Shown piece by piece: positions 20,301 through 31,704 of a DNA stretch of 64,000 nucleotides. The stretch covers positions 208,610 to 272,609 of the forward strand of contig VFIW01000066.1 of the NCBI GenBank assembly GCA_006386115.1, written 5' to 3'. Under the pieces are notes generated by a model that saw only the letters and a list, made by a program, of their open reading frames with translations, was not told the origin of the DNA and searched no databases. Position 1 is the stretch's first letter; every line of letters begins with the position of its first letter. This DNA comes from Globisporangium splendens. Its lineage: Eukaryota > Oomycota > Peronosporomycetes > Pythiales > Pythiaceae. A program made the position numbers and the translations under genes.

Positions 20301-23258
20301 CGATGGTTTCTTCGGAGTTGTGCTGCGCTCGACGATCCTGCTCGATTCCAGCTGGATCTGGTGGTGGCTGGATGCTTTGGCTTGGACCCTCTGGCTGGAA
20401 AAATTTGTGGCGAAGCACCAAGATGGCGCTGATATATTCTTTCTTCTGAACTAGCGACTCGATGTCTGTTTTATGCGGAGCCTGAACTTTCTGGCAGATC
20501 GCGACGTTCACCAACGCTTCCTCGAGCATTTTCTTCTCAGCCACACAACCGCGAGGCAAGTGGGTCGCCAGTTTGAACTGCGTCATCGCGAGTTCCCGAT
20601 GAACTCGGTGCAGCGGAAGTCGCTGGGAAGACCCATTGGCATGTAAGGCGACAAAGCGAAGCATTCGGTTGGCTTCTCGGTAAAATCGACCAGGGGTGAG
20701 GACTTGGAGAGCATTGCTGTACTGTCATACAATTCATTCGATCGGCTGTTACTGCTGCGGCTGTCCATCCCTGACAGTCTTTCCTGGTCGCCATGAAATG
20801 TCTCCAGTTCCTCTTCGAGAGCACAACCAAGCTCATAGTCGTTTGTGCAAATCGTGTTGTGAGCAAGAATGTCACCGTACGCACTCAGGCAATTGGCTCG
20901 ATGAAACAGGCACTCGAGATATCTCTCGTACAGCATGGTTGGGGGCAAATCCACACTGGCATTTGCTGATTCCACACTGCTCAGCTGTTGTCTGCTGTCA
21001 CCATCACTCTCATGATTCAAAGCAGGCGACTCGAGCTGACTGGCAAATTCCAGACACGCTTGCATGAGCTTCCCAGAAGCCAAGGAGAGCGTCTCCATGG
21101 CCAGATCCATCGTGAACGCTGCATTCGGATCATCCCATAAGTCCGATTTCACACCATACACGCGAGCATTCGTCAAGCCGTAAAGCTCCTCGTATCTGTA
21201 TACCGTGGTCATGCTCTTCGTTAACTGGAGAGCAAACACGAACAACGAGCAGCCGAAGCGTTGCAGGAAAGCTGCTTTAGTTGGAGGTGAATAGTCCACA
21301 TGTGCGAGCACTTGGGAGTATTTCTGACCAGCAACAACCCAGATGTCCAGCATTTGAGGGATCGTGCTTGTGACATCGACGACGCGTTTGTTGATTGCAT
21401 GCCGCTGCAACTCACTCACGAGAAACGAGTAAATGTCATCGCCTTCGTTGAGAACCGACGTCAACTGTTCAAGTTCCCGTTGCCGCAAGGCGTTCAACGC
21501 GCGTGGGTCGAGGGAAGATGCTCTTGATGTTTCGCTGTAGGCTTCGTCGCCGTCACCCTCTTCGTCCTCCTCATCCTCTCCGGTCCTGTTCAAGTGCGAT
21601 TTGAGACCTTCGTCGGCATCCGTCTTTTCCTGTGCAGCAATGTCATCCTCCGCTTCGTATGGAGTCTCTGACTGGGTCTGTTTCTGCATCTGATTGGGAC
21701 GTTTTTGGCATGCGAGCTCTCGAAATTTGTCTGTGAGACTGCTCAAGTAATCCTCCATGGCGTCTTCTTGGTGCAATTTGTGGAATTCATGGAGGAATTG
21801 AACGCGAGCAAGTGCGAATGCTGCGTGCTTGCGTGAATTATGGAAGCCTTTTCCTGATAAATGGTTCGCGACGTGGTGCAAGAAGGTCTTTATACTCTGC
21901 AGCGCCATCTGACTATTGAAGCGCAGCGTGGAAAACTCTGGTTTGCGAAGATGGCTATCTGTTTTCACAAGTTGTGGCACAGCGATGAGAGCAAGGTAAC
22001 CAAACACACCCATCATTTTCTCACATGTGATCTCCAGTGCGCCGCTAGAGTCTGTGATCGCGTCGTCTTCCTGTTTGTCTGGTCCACCAATGCCGCCTGT
22101 GGTTGCGTGCATCGTCACCCTTGAGTTGTTTTTCTTCTTGCCGGACTCGAAACCTCCGGTGGGTGACGACGCAGACTTGCTGCTGGAAAAATGCAGCGAT
22201 GCTAACGTGGCGCTTTCGGAGTATTGAGCGCTCACTTCCATGCGACAGCAGTAAAGAAGGACTCGACAGAGATCGTTGGTGGTCAGAGGCATTGCCTTTG
22301 GCTTGATGTCGAGGACAAATTTGCTAAATTGGTGGAACTGGAGGCCACGGTAGTGTTGCGAGCCACCTATTGTCGAGCTGTAAGACGCGGCAAGGTCGCC
22401 GATCGTTTTCGCGAACCGGTGGATGATTAGCCTCACCTTGTTCTTGGCAAGCATCCCGTCTATTTGCGTCCATGAAAGACTTGCGACGACACCCGTGTAA
22501 TCAAACTCGCGCCGGTGCATTGGGATCACATACTGAGTCGTCAGTTTTTCGAAGGCGAGCTCGAGTGACGGCAATTTCGGAAACATGAAGCCAGCCACAT
22601 CGACCAATGCATCGAGGAATTCGTCGAAGTTTGCGCCTGCACTGCTCGAATTCGGTACCGAGCTTTTAAACGCGAGGACCACGCGCGTGTCAAACTCGAG
22701 TTTCTGGGCTTTCTTTTTCTGAAATGAGCTGTCGACCGTCGCTTTCTGGAGCAGATTCTTGAATTGGTAGCACGTGATCCAGAGCACTTTGCTGCTCATG
22801 TTTTGCAGAGCGTGGAAGAGAAAGAGCTCGAGCAATTGGTCCTGGACCGAGAATGGATCTGATTGGGAGTAGTTCCTGTCTTCTTTGGCCAATAGCGACG
22901 TCGGTTGGTGAACGCTTACGGTTGTTGAGGAGCACGTTGTTGCGCTGAACTAAAGCATTGACGTTGCTCCTGAGCACGCTTTCTTCAGTGTAAACGTCGT
23001 CGGCTGCTGTCCAAGAAAATCGAGGCGCCAGTCATCCAGCAACATCTCATCATCGCAGTTCCAGAGTTGGTATTTCGCTGGCTTGAGTTGCCACAGGCGC
23101 GCGACGTCCTGTTTCAACTGGGACACTGTGTATTCCAAGGGTACCCAGCTTTCATATCTTCGGTATTGATTGATCTCCACTTGTCGGTGCAGCCCTGCGG
23201 GTCTGTTGCGACGATGTGATTTAACGGACTCGTGCGCGACGACGGTGACTTTATTCAT
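17389..23258 (-). CDS. Large DENN-domain protein (putative Rab GEF) with an in-frame TAG
   Basis: Ten exons keep frame: 23258-22963, 22875-20776, 20716-20082, 19990-19860, 19775-19481, 19399-18927, 18836-18696, 18613-18216, 18147-17968, 17869-17389 (1,709 codons). DENN proteins activate Rab GTPases. The N-terminus (about 20-95) looks ubiquitin-like. A long helical region of unknown type follows, with two EF-hand-like loops near 965-1005 (FDSRSAGILSQHD, FDHKNNGLTRKG). Then come uDENN (GDRLYGSCLHF), cDENN (FVPKPLCVLS, YLLLEKKLVV, YIPVLPLSLLDFVSAPVPFFMGV) and dDENN (FCTHLFQTQLFQRFI). A TAG at 19056-19058 interrupts the cDENN region after codon 1266, while coding character continues. The first intron has a weak GTCAAT donor, so the 5' exon is less certain. 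Confidence 0.75.
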
Positions 23259-23311
23259 GTGGCAATAACGTAGTCGAATACGACAGAAGCGTATGGCTGC
23301 TTGCGACTGCA

Positions 23312-23328
23312 CCAGATGAATGAACAGA
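23312..23328 (-). promoter_or_regulatory. Initiator-like element of the DENN gene
   Basis: The minus strand reads TTCATTCATC within this interval, about 60 nt upstream of the ATG at 23258, at the spacing seen for other genes here. It supports 23258 as the true 5' exon start. Confidence 0.4.
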
Positions 23329-23490
23329 GCAAGATCACGTATCCCTCTGTGGCTGCCTGGTTGCCTATTACTGCGAGATGGCTGATCTATTTCAGACGTG
23401 ATGTGCGAAAGCAAAAACAGATTATAACTGCCGGCTTGGTTCTTGTTCAACACGCCAGCACTATGCTTCTTCAAAAGAGAATCAGAGATC

Positions 23491-24329
23491 ATGGAGACGA
23501 AAGCATCCAAGAAGAAAGGAGCAGCGCCACCACATCCATGGGCTGCTCTCTCCACGCAGACACCCTGTAAGTTGTGATGAATTTTGTGTGTTTGTGTGGA
23601 CTTGACGCTGACTTCTCCGTTGCAGTCGATGTTGCTGCGTTGGATATTCTCGCAGAGCGCCATCACGTCTTGAGAGGCTTTTGCGTGGACACTCCTAGAG
23701 ATGAGACAAGCGACTTCGACAGCAACAATAAGCTTCAGAGCACGGACAGTGCGCGCTCATCATCCTCGTTCGGTCTCTCCTTTGAGCAATATTGCCTCTC
23801 GCTGAGCACGCTGATCGTGCACGGAACGGCAACGCAACAGCTTGAGTGTAAGTACAAAGAGAACTACCCGACAGCGAACTTTACTGCGAGTCTTTCTCGA
23901 AGTTCTAACTGCTCTCCCTGAGTAGATCTGTTTCATACGTACGCAGTTGAGAGCGAGCGTGGGATCACTCGCGCCGAGATCTTCCAGCTGCTTCAAGACC
24001 ATCATCAGAGCAAGCGAACAGAGGATTTATACGTGCAAAAACAAAACCAGCAGCCATTTCTCGTCAAAGCGAATGGCGATCCTACACCGCAAGATTCCGA
24101 GTCTCGGTACTTTGAGCGGCTGTACACGTGGCTGAAGTAGCACATGGTCCTGTACGACACCGCAAGGTGCGGCGTGCTCTCGTGTAAAGTAGCGCTGGAC
24201 ATGCTACACGTCCATCCGACTGCGCTTCAGCAGTTTCAGGTGCAAGTGGATCCGCTCATCGCGAAAATGAAGGAAAACAATATCAGGTATCGCGAGAAAG
24301 CGAGCGCAGCGCAACTTGACCAGCAATGA
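23491..24329 (+). CDS. EF-hand-like protein with an in-frame TAG
   Basis: Exons 23491-23566, 23626-23847 and 23926-24329 keep frame. They read METKASKKKG, then a Ser-rich region, then YLFHTYAVESERGITRAEIFQLL, which resembles an EF-hand loop and helix with some acidic positions changed. A TAG at 24138-24140 would stop the protein at 170 residues. The same frame then continues for 62 codons with VLYDTARCGVLSCKVALDML, a second degenerate EF-hand, to a TGA at 24327-24329. Either the TAG is a nonsense mutation or base error, or the protein is short and the rest is relic. Calcium binding is doubtful because key acidic residues are missing. It is divergent from the DENN gene, 232 bp apart. Confidence 0.6.
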
Positions 24330-24429
24330 CCGAGTTTCAAGTGAGACTTGTGGCAATGCAACGGGTTAGTTTGTATTCTTCGTACATCCATGCACTTTGT
24401 GCGATTCGATTCATTATGAAAAAAGCAAT

Positions 24430-26609
24430 CTAGGACTCCTGATCGTCGAAAGAGCATTCGAGCGTTTCCTTCCGGGCATCAGAAACCTTTCGCTTCAAGT
24501 TATCACTGAGCGAGTCGTAGGACGAGTTGAAATAGTTCCGATCAGACACGCGGCTGCTGTTCCCATCGATTCCCCCGACATGGCTACTTCTGTCATGTTG
24601 ACCTCGCCTTCCTCCAGGATCACGGGCGGAGTTTAGCTTCGAGTTTCGTTCAAGGCCGTCGAAATCGTACCCAGACAGATCAGCGTTGGAGCCACTACTA
24701 CCAGCAGCGCTGAAATGACCGAACGACGCATCGCGTTTCCGATTTTTCAACGCTTCCCAGGAATTAGGAGGAGCAGATTGGCTTTGTGACGGGCGACAGA
24801 CGCAGAATTGGCACATGAGAATGACGGTGATGGTCGTGCCAACGTAGAGAAAACTGATCCACGATCCATCAATTCGTTCGCTCGATTTGCTCGGAAGCAG
24901 ACTCTGGAATACTGTGATCGCACTTTCTCCAGTTGTTGGAGTCACCACTGCAGCGTAGGCAACATTGGTGACGGAGGATCCTTCGGAGACTGCCAGCGGA
25001 AGCAATTGGTCGTTGCCACAACTTAGTGGGGTCGCAGCCGAGCCAATTGATTGCGGAGCACATGTTGACTTGATGCGAATGCCGCCACTGAGCTCTCGAG
25101 ACACGTTGAACACAACGAGCTCAGCCACCCCCGACGTGATCACGTATCCTTTGAGTGCGTAGAGCTTGAGAGGCGCTGCACGTGGTGAAGATGATGCCTT
25201 CTTGGCGAGCGCACGCGCGACGAGGGTGCAAGCTTCACGTTCTCCGTTCTCGAGTGTCAACGGCATCGAGTCTCTAAAGGAGTACACGAGCACTTCTCCA
25301 ATGCTGGTCCCAGCGTACACGGGGTCACCGTGAATAGGATCAAAAGCAATCGAGGTGACTTCTCCCATGGAGCCTGGACAGGTAATCATAGGCGGATCTC
25401 GGGCTCGAGAGAGAAACACAAGCACTGTGTTCGATCCGTTCGTGAATCCAAGAAGATGGTGGTGAGCTGCCATGACGCGTATCGTCGAGCGGGTCTCCAT
25501 TTTGTGCAGCTCCGTGCCATTTAAACTGAAAAAGGCGATGCTACCATCGTCAGTGCCGACGCTCACCACACTGCGCTTGGATGTTCTTGTCATGACGATT
25601 GCGGTTGGGACTGATGATAAGGAAATATCGCCAACAGATGCAACTCGGAGAGAATACAGTAGTCCATGATTCGAGGCAAAGCAAACGGAATCGTCAGAAA
25701 ACGATGTTGCATTCTCAACCTGATTGCCGATCAAGTGTCGTCCATTTTGCGTGAGTTCTAGGGCATATAGTGTCATAAACGGCTCGCTGTAGATAATCGC
25801 AAGCGTCGGACGTTCACCATGTAGCTCGACATCAATCGATCGAACGGTACGGCCGCTGTCCACTTGAAAGCGCAGCAAGAGTAGTGCTGGTGCGAGGTAG
25901 AACTCAATCGTTCCATCTTCTAGCGCCACAACCAGTAGATCCTGGATACCAGCTGCGCGCAACTTCATCATCTTCATATCCACTGCAGGGCTTGGCGTTG
26001 TCATTGTTGCTTTTTCAACGAAAATGTTTGGAACACATGGTGCAAAGACGATCCGAGCAATTCGTGCACTGCAGCTGCTGTCATGGCCGCAATCTTTCGC
26101 TCAATAAAGTCGCTGTAGTCGTTTGGACGCGGACTTCTTGTCTTTGGCTCGACAACGATGGCCACGTCGCTTTCCTCGCGCAGCGTCTCGGATCGAATTT
26201 TCTCTAGCAGCTCAAGCTTCTTCTGCTGCAGCTTCACCATCAACTCAGTCGCTTCGAGCTCCTTGATCAGCACTGCTTTTGTGAAACTTTGCGTAGCAGG
26301 ATCGCTTTGGTCTCTTGCTGCATCGTCAGGGCTCACTACACTCGAGTCTCCAATGGATTCCTTCAGTCTCGTTTTCTCGACGTCACTCCCATCACCGACT
26401 GCGATAGATGAGCTTGTTGGAAGCGCCACTGTTGCATGCGCACGATCGCTTGCAGCATCACCATGGGTCGTAATCTCGACTTCAACGTGGTTCATGGGTT
26501 CACTAGATATCAGAGATGAGGATCCACTCAGCCCACAGACGACGCCAACTGTCGCCACCAGCAGCAAGCGCAGCCACATTCGGCCACCAACGCCTTCAGG
26601 CTTGCGCAT
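24430..26609 (-). CDS. Type I membrane protein with a beta-propeller-like luminal domain
   Basis: Two minus-strand frames overlap by 4 bp (26609-26001 and 26004-24430) and most likely form one gene with a small intron near 25,960-26,060 that I could not place uniquely; a frameshift is the alternative. The first part has a hydrophobic signal segment (MWLRLLLVATVGVVCGLSG), a Ser/Asp-rich stretch and a coiled coil (ELEATELMVKLQQKKLELLEKI). The second has repeated strand patterns such as DLLVVALEDGTIEFYL and VVSVGTDDGSIAFFSL, a WD40-like propeller, then one transmembrane helix (ISFLYVGTTITVILMCQFCV) and a Ser/Arg-rich cytosolic tail. I do not recognise a named orthologue. Confidence 0.65.
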
Positions 26610-27042
26610 GTGAACCAGACGAATTGCACGCAGACGAAATGAGAGAATAGTGAGAGGAGACGGCACAACATCAAGCAGGTCCCATCGGCGTCGTTTCGGG
26701 TCCCTCGACCCTCTCCAAACAGATACACCATCTAATCATGTTCCACAGGTAAATTCCCGACTTTTCTCAAACCGAAAACAGTGAGAAAGGCAGGCAGCTA
26801 TTTTGTTTTTGTTTTTTGTTTTTTTTCCAATCAAACGTTCGATTGACTTGCACAATTTTGGCGGGAATGCTTATGTGGTGTGGCGCACACCACATTTTCT
26901 ACCATCACTCACCCGCGCCATCGGTCATCAACGACGGAAGAGAAGAGGCGAACGACAAAGGAGACTGCGCTTCGCCACTCGCATTCGCGCACTCGACGCA
27001 GATTGACGCAGAGCCACAGAGCTATACAAGAGTGAGAGAGAG
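26610..27042. promoter_or_regulatory. Divergent promoter region, membrane protein and RAD51
   Basis: 433 bp separate the two divergent starts. It contains a T-rich run near 26,800-26,830, and initiator-like CATCACTCACC near 26,902-26,912 about 130 nt before the RAD51 ATG. No gene is seen inside. Confidence 0.4.
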
Positions 27043-28672
27043 ATGCTGGGTGGACGCTACCAGGAGGAGCAGCAGGAGGAGGAACAGCAGTACGCGGAGG
27101 AAGCGCACGAATTTGTAAGAGAGAGAGAGGCGCTGTTTGTGGTGAGCGCGACGATGTTTGGATAAACTCATTGATACGTTTGTGATGCGTTGACAGCAAG
27201 GACCGCGGCTGGTGAACTGTCTGGAGCAAGCAGGCGTGAATGCGACCGATGTGAACAAGCTCAAGGAAGCAGGCATGCACACTGTGGACGCGGTATGTGT
27301 CTCGATGACGATATGCCGGGGCTTCGGTGTTGGAGTTATGATTTGGATGCTGATGGGGATTGCTTGTGGCTACGTGCGGATTGATTTTACTATGCTGTGT
27401 AGGTTGCCATGGCCACAAAGAAGCAGTTGATCGCGATCAAAGGCATTAGCGAAGTGAAGGCTGAAAAGATGCTCAAGGCTGCGCGCGAGATGGTCAACGT
27501 TGGCTTCACGACTGTATGTGCTATGTTCCCATTCTGCATGTGTACCACGGTTTGTTTGTGGAAGGCTGTGAGCGAATTTGACATCGCATTGTTTGCTTGG
27601 CTAGGCTGCGGAAGTTTTCCAAAGCAGAAAAGATCTGATCACGCTCACGACCGGATCGAACGCCTTGGATGAACTCTTGAAAGGAGGCTTTGAGACGGGA
27701 TCCATCACAGAACTGTTTGGCGAATTCCGAACGGGAAAGACACAGTTGTGCCATCAGTTGTGCGTCACTTGCCAGCTTCCAGTGGATCGTGGTGGCGGCG
27801 AGGGCAAGGCCTTGTACATCGACACAGAAGGCACCTTCCGTCCTCAGAGACTCGTGGCAATCGCCGAGCGTTATGGACTGGATGGTACAAGAAAGCTTGT
27901 ATTTGTTCATGGGTTTGCAATGACCTAACTCATACACTGTACAATGTGATGCGTTCGTATTTTCTGTGCTTTATTAGGCGAGAGCGTGCTGGACAACGTC
28001 GCATTTGCACGAGCATACAACTCGGAGCATCAAATGCAATTGCTCGTGCAAGCGTCAGCGATGATGGCGGAGTCTAGATTTGCGTTAGTGATCGTCGATA
28101 GTGCAACGGCGCTCTTCCGAACAGATTACTCTGGACGTGGAGAGCTTGCTGCCAGACAGCAGGAGCTCGCCAAGTGCGTGGACTGAACTGAAGCGTACAC
28201 ATTGCTTAAAATTGCGGAAACTGATCAAAATCATGGTATTTATTCGTGACAATTCAGGTTTTTGCGAGCATTGACAAGAATGGCGGATGAGTTTGGTGTC
28301 GCTGTTGTCGTCACAAACCAAGTACGAGGATGCGAAGTATTGATGAGATTTGGCGCGTGCATTTAACGAGTCACTGTTGTTTCATGCAGATGACTGCCAA
28401 TCCGGACTCGGGTATGTTTGCTAAAGATCCTCTACAGCCTATCGGCGGCAATATCATGGCCCATGCATCGTGCACAAGGTGAGTAGTGAACAAAGCCTGG
28501 AGCACAAAATGGTACTGTGTGAATGACTTTTGCGCGTGGAATTTGCAGACTTCGTTTGAAGAAAGGACGTGGAGAGAACCGCGTGATGAAAGTCGTCGAC
28601 TCGCCGATCCTGCCCGAAGCCGAAGCAATTTATTCCATTACGGAGCAAGGCATTCAAGATGAAATGAATTGA
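27043..28672 (+). CDS. RAD51: RAD51 recombinase
   Basis: Eight exons keep frame: 27043-27114, 27197-27292, 27403-27513, 27605-27884, 27978-28173, 28258-28321, 28390-28478, 28549-28672, giving 343 residues (human RAD51 has 339). RAD51 forms the nucleoprotein filament for homologous recombination in the nucleus. Seen here are a Glu-rich N-tail, a helix-hairpin-helix with [11 protein letters not shown], Walker A GEFRTGKT (132-139), [13 protein letters not shown] [13 protein letters not shown], Walker B LVIVD ending at D227, and [15 protein letters not shown]. It is RAD51 rather than DMC1 by [17 protein letters not shown] and [10 protein letters not shown]. The second DNA-binding loop reads [16 protein letters not shown], which is DMC1-like at its start. 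Confidence 0.93.
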
Positions 28673-29271
28673 TCATTGGTGATGTTTTGGCCGTCGGAAC
28701 GTAATAACATGCAGTTAAACAGGCATGAGTGAGTCCATCTGGTAAAGTTGCATTCCGATTTCAGCATAAATTTGGTGCAAAGAGGACACCAGGACACTTA
28801 TCCAGTTTCTAGTTGCCAGCAACCGCCACCTTCTTCTACCATGTTGAAGTGATAAACGATTTGAGGCAATGAGGCATTGTTTTGTGGTGGAAAGACTCAG
28901 TTTGAGTGAGATCGCCTTCTGTCAAAGCACCTGGCAAGGACAAGATCGGGGAGCAAGCTCTAGCAACAAGTGAATTCAGGTCGTGGATATCACCCGGCTT
29001 TTCATCGTAGTTGTCTTTTTATCAACTGGCATCGCAACGACAGAGTAAACTTGCCAGCTTTATTCTTGCGGCTCGAAATCCTATTTTTCACCAGATTGAT
29101 CCAGGCTTTAGAATTGTCAGCAAAACAGTATGAACACCAAGGTGGTTAGACAATGCATATTAGTCGGTGATTGTGCCACAAATGCCAACTCACTAGAAAA
29201 TCTGGACTTCAAATTTAGAACTCCAGATTTCCTTTCTTTGAAGTTCAAAGACAGAAATGTCCATTCGAAAC
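28673..29271. other. Spacer between RAD51 and GH3 copy 1
   Basis: About 600 bp of convergent 3' flank. No gene or repeat recognised. Confidence 0.5.
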
Positions 29272-31614
29272 TTAGTATCTCGCCTTCAAGGATTCCTCCA
29301 AGTTGAACGGCTCGACGCCAGTCTTCAGCTCAAACTTGGCGCAGAGAGGGTTCGTGATCTCGCCGTAGACGTTGCACTCAGTCTCGGGCTTGATCGCGAC
29401 AACAAAGTCGCCATCTTCCGCCACCTGGACGAAGCCGTTGCCGATCTGAGGGTCGTACACGCTCCAGTCCGCGGCCGTGAGCTTGAACTCCACCGTCGTC
29501 GAGGCACCCGCCTCGAGCGAGATCTTCTTGAACTTCTTCAACTGCTTCACTTCAGGCACGGAGATCGAGCGGTACGGTTGGATAACGAAGAGCATCACGG
29601 TCTCCTTCCCGGCCATCTTTCCCGAGTTGGTCACCGTAACGCTCGCTGTGATCGAGTCCGACTTGCCCGTGACCGTGGTCTTGCTGAGCTTCACGCTCGA
29701 GTACGTGAACGTGGTGTAGCTGAGACCGGTTCCGAAGTCCCACTCCATCTGGCAGTAGCCGCTGGCGCACTGGGTGCTGACACGGTGGTTGTACGGGATC
29801 ATGATGTTCGCAGCATCCTTCGGGTACGTGATTGGCATGCGGCCGCTTGGGTTCACCTTGCCGTAGATGATCTCCGCAATGGCCTGACCGCCTTGTTCAC
29901 ATGGGAGGAATGCGTTGATCACAGCGTGCACGCTGCCAGCCAAACCGTTAAGCAAACGAGGACGACCCCCGACGAGAACAACGATCACCTTGGTACCCGT
30001 TGAGGCGAGTTCGCGAACGTAGGCGATTTGACCTGCTGGCAGCGCAAGGTCGTTGATATCACCAGGCTTTTCAGCGTAGGTAGATTCGCCAATCACAGCC
30101 ACAGTGTACTCGGCCACTCTCGCTTGCGCCTTCGCAGCCGCCATGTCAGCCGCCGTGTACGAGCCGTCAGCGTTGAGGCCGTTAAAGTAGGTGACCGAAC
30201 TGTTGCCGATCTTCTCGAAGCCTTGCTTGACAGAGATGCCATGAGGAAACATGGCGTTGCCCGACACGCCTTGCCACGTGAGGGTCCAACCACCGCACAA
30301 GTAGCCGACGTTGTCAGCAGAGTGGCCGGTGAGGAAGATCGACGACGTAGGCGCGATCGGAAGCACATTATCTTGGTTCTTGAGCAGTGTGATGGACTCG
30401 CGAGCAAGCTCCAGAGCCGAGGCAATGTCTTTTTCATTCCCAATGAGAGCGACATTGTCAGCACCTGGTACTGGGTTGTCGTACAATCCCAACTTGAGTT
30501 TCATCTTGACGATGCGTCGAGCTGACTCCCTCAAGCGACCCAAGTACTCTGGGTTCGACTGAAGCATCGTCTTGGTGTGGTCGATGAAAGATGTATCAAG
30601 AGCCACCATACTCATGTCAATCGACGTTTGCGTGAGCGACATTCGCACAGCTTCAGGCTTGGAGCGCGCCACGCGATGCCAGTCCTGCAAGTTGTTGATT
30701 TCAGCATAATCCGTGACGGCGACACCTTCAAAGCCCATGTCCGAACGAATCAAATCGCGTAGGATCTTTGGACTAGACACGACGGGGACACCGTTGATTG
30801 AGATGTAGTTTTCCATCGTTGACATCACCCCAGCATTGATGGCAGCGATGAACGGAGGCACGAAATAGTTAAGAAGGTCAAAGTCTGAGAGCGTGACACC
30901 ATCACGATCGTGGCCAGTTGGAGTCTTCGAGTACCCGACGAAGTGCTTCATGCACGCAGCCGTGGCATTGTTGCTCTGAAGTCCTCGGATGACCGAATCA
31001 GCCATGACGGACACCAAGTACGGATCTTCGCCGAACGTCTCGAACGTACGAGCCCAGAGTGGGTTCTGCGAGATTTCGAGAATTGGGCCAAAAATCCATG
31101 GGATTCCACCAGCTTCGGTGTCCCGACCAGTGATGCGACCCATTTCATACACAAGGTCAGGATTGAAGCTCGCGCCGCCATTAATTTGTTGGCCGAAGAG
31201 AGCCGAATTCTCTACAAATACAGAACCGTGGACAGAATCGATGCCGAAGACAATTGGATGGCCACCATTTTCCTCCATCGTGATCTCTTGAACTCGTTTG
31301 ATGATGGGGCGCCATTCTTGTGCCGTCCACCCATACTTTCCGTTCAGAGGACCACCCGTGAATGGACTACTGAGGTACGATCCCACGCGAGCCTTCGCAA
31401 AGGCTCGGACCTTGTCTTCGTTGAGGCTGAAGTCTGCGTTGAGCACGGTACGAAGCGAAACTTGAGTCATCTGACCGATGATGTCATCCGCAGTGAACTG
31501 GCTGACAATTGCGTCGGCTTTGGCATCCCAAGCATCCGCTGCAGCGGCGCCACCGAAGGTGTTGCTCGCGAGCAGCGCACAACAGCAGACAGCGGTGAAC
31601 CATGAACGAAGCAT
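29272..31614 (-). CDS. Secreted GH3 beta-glucosidase, copy 1
   Basis: An intronless 780-residue glycoside hydrolase family 3 enzyme. It would release glucose from the non-reducing ends of beta-glucosides outside the cell. The start MLRSWFTAVCCCALLASNTFGGAAAADAW is a signal peptide with likely cleavage after AAA. GH3 landmarks are VFGIDSVHGSVF, GPILEISQNPLWARTFETFGEDPYL, KHFVGYSKTPTGHDRD, and GFEGVAVTDYAEI with the likely nucleophile Asp302. A C-terminal domain with LALPAGQIAYVREL, GRMPITYP and a fibronectin III-like end follows. It is almost identical to copy 2 in reverse orientation, and that identity stops at the start and stop codons. Confidence 0.93.
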   Translation of the reverse strand: MLRSWFTAVCCCALLASNTFGGAAAADAWDAKADAIVSQFTADDIIGQMTQVSLRTVLNADFSLNEDKVRAFAKARVGSYLSSPFTGGPLNGKYGWTAQEWRPIIKRVQEITMEENGGHPIVFGIDSVHGSVFVENSALFGQQINGGASFNPDLVYEMGRITGRDTEAGGIPWIFGPILEISQNPLWARTFETFGEDPYLVSVMADSVIRGLQSNNATAACMKHFVGYSKTPTGHDRDGVTLSDFDLLNYFVPPFIAAINAGVMSTMENYISINGVPVVSSPKILRDLIRSDMGFEGVAVTDYAEINNLQDWHRVARSKPEAVRMSLTQTSIDMSMVALDTSFIDHTKTMLQSNPEYLGRLRESARRIVKMKLKLGLYDNPVPGADNVALIGNEKDIASALELARESITLLKNQDNVLPIAPTSSIFLTGHSADNVGYLCGGWTLTWQGVSGNAMFPHGISVKQGFEKIGNSSVTYFNGLNADGSYTAADMAAAKAQARVAEYTVAVIGESTYAEKPGDINDLALPAGQIAYVRELASTGTKVIVVLVGGRPRLLNGLAGSVHAVINAFLPCEQGGQAIAEIIYGKVNPSGRMPITYPKDAANIMIPYNHRVSTQCASGYCQMEWDFGTGLSYTTFTYSSVKLSKTTVTGKSDSITASVTVTNSGKMAGKETVMLFVIQPYRSISVPEVKQLKKFKKISLEAGASTTVEFKLTAADWSVYDPQIGNGFVQVAEDGDFVVAIKPETECNVYGEITNPLCAKFELKTGVEPFNLEESLKARY

Positions 31615-31684
31615 GGCGAATTGAGTCGAGGATGAGGCGCGAGGTCTTCTGTTTTGCGTGAGGTGGGGCGGTGTGTTCCAACCT

Positions 31685-31704
31685 GAGCAAATTGGAAAGT
31701 GGGG
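31685..31704 (-). promoter_or_regulatory. Initiator plus flanking element of GH3 copy 1
   Basis: The minus strand reads CCCCACTTTCCAATTTGCTC, about 70-90 nt before the ATG. It fits the oomycete INR (CACTTTCC) joined to the FPR (CAATTTGCT). The equivalent element is present before all four GH3 copies although the rest of the upstream DNA differs. Confidence 0.65.

Noticed and set aside
22690..22977. Alternative first exon of the DENN gene ending at a GTAAGCG donor
   Set aside because: It lacks an ATG and needs a 37-nt intron. The 22963/22875 junction keeps frame with the ubiquitin-like exon, which has an initiator-like element upstream.
29257..30003. Long plus-strand open frame (248 codons), with similar ones at 39,602-40,531 (minus) and 40,728-41,768 (plus)
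   Set aside because: They are exact antisense shadows of GH3 coding sequence and recur only because the genes are duplicated.
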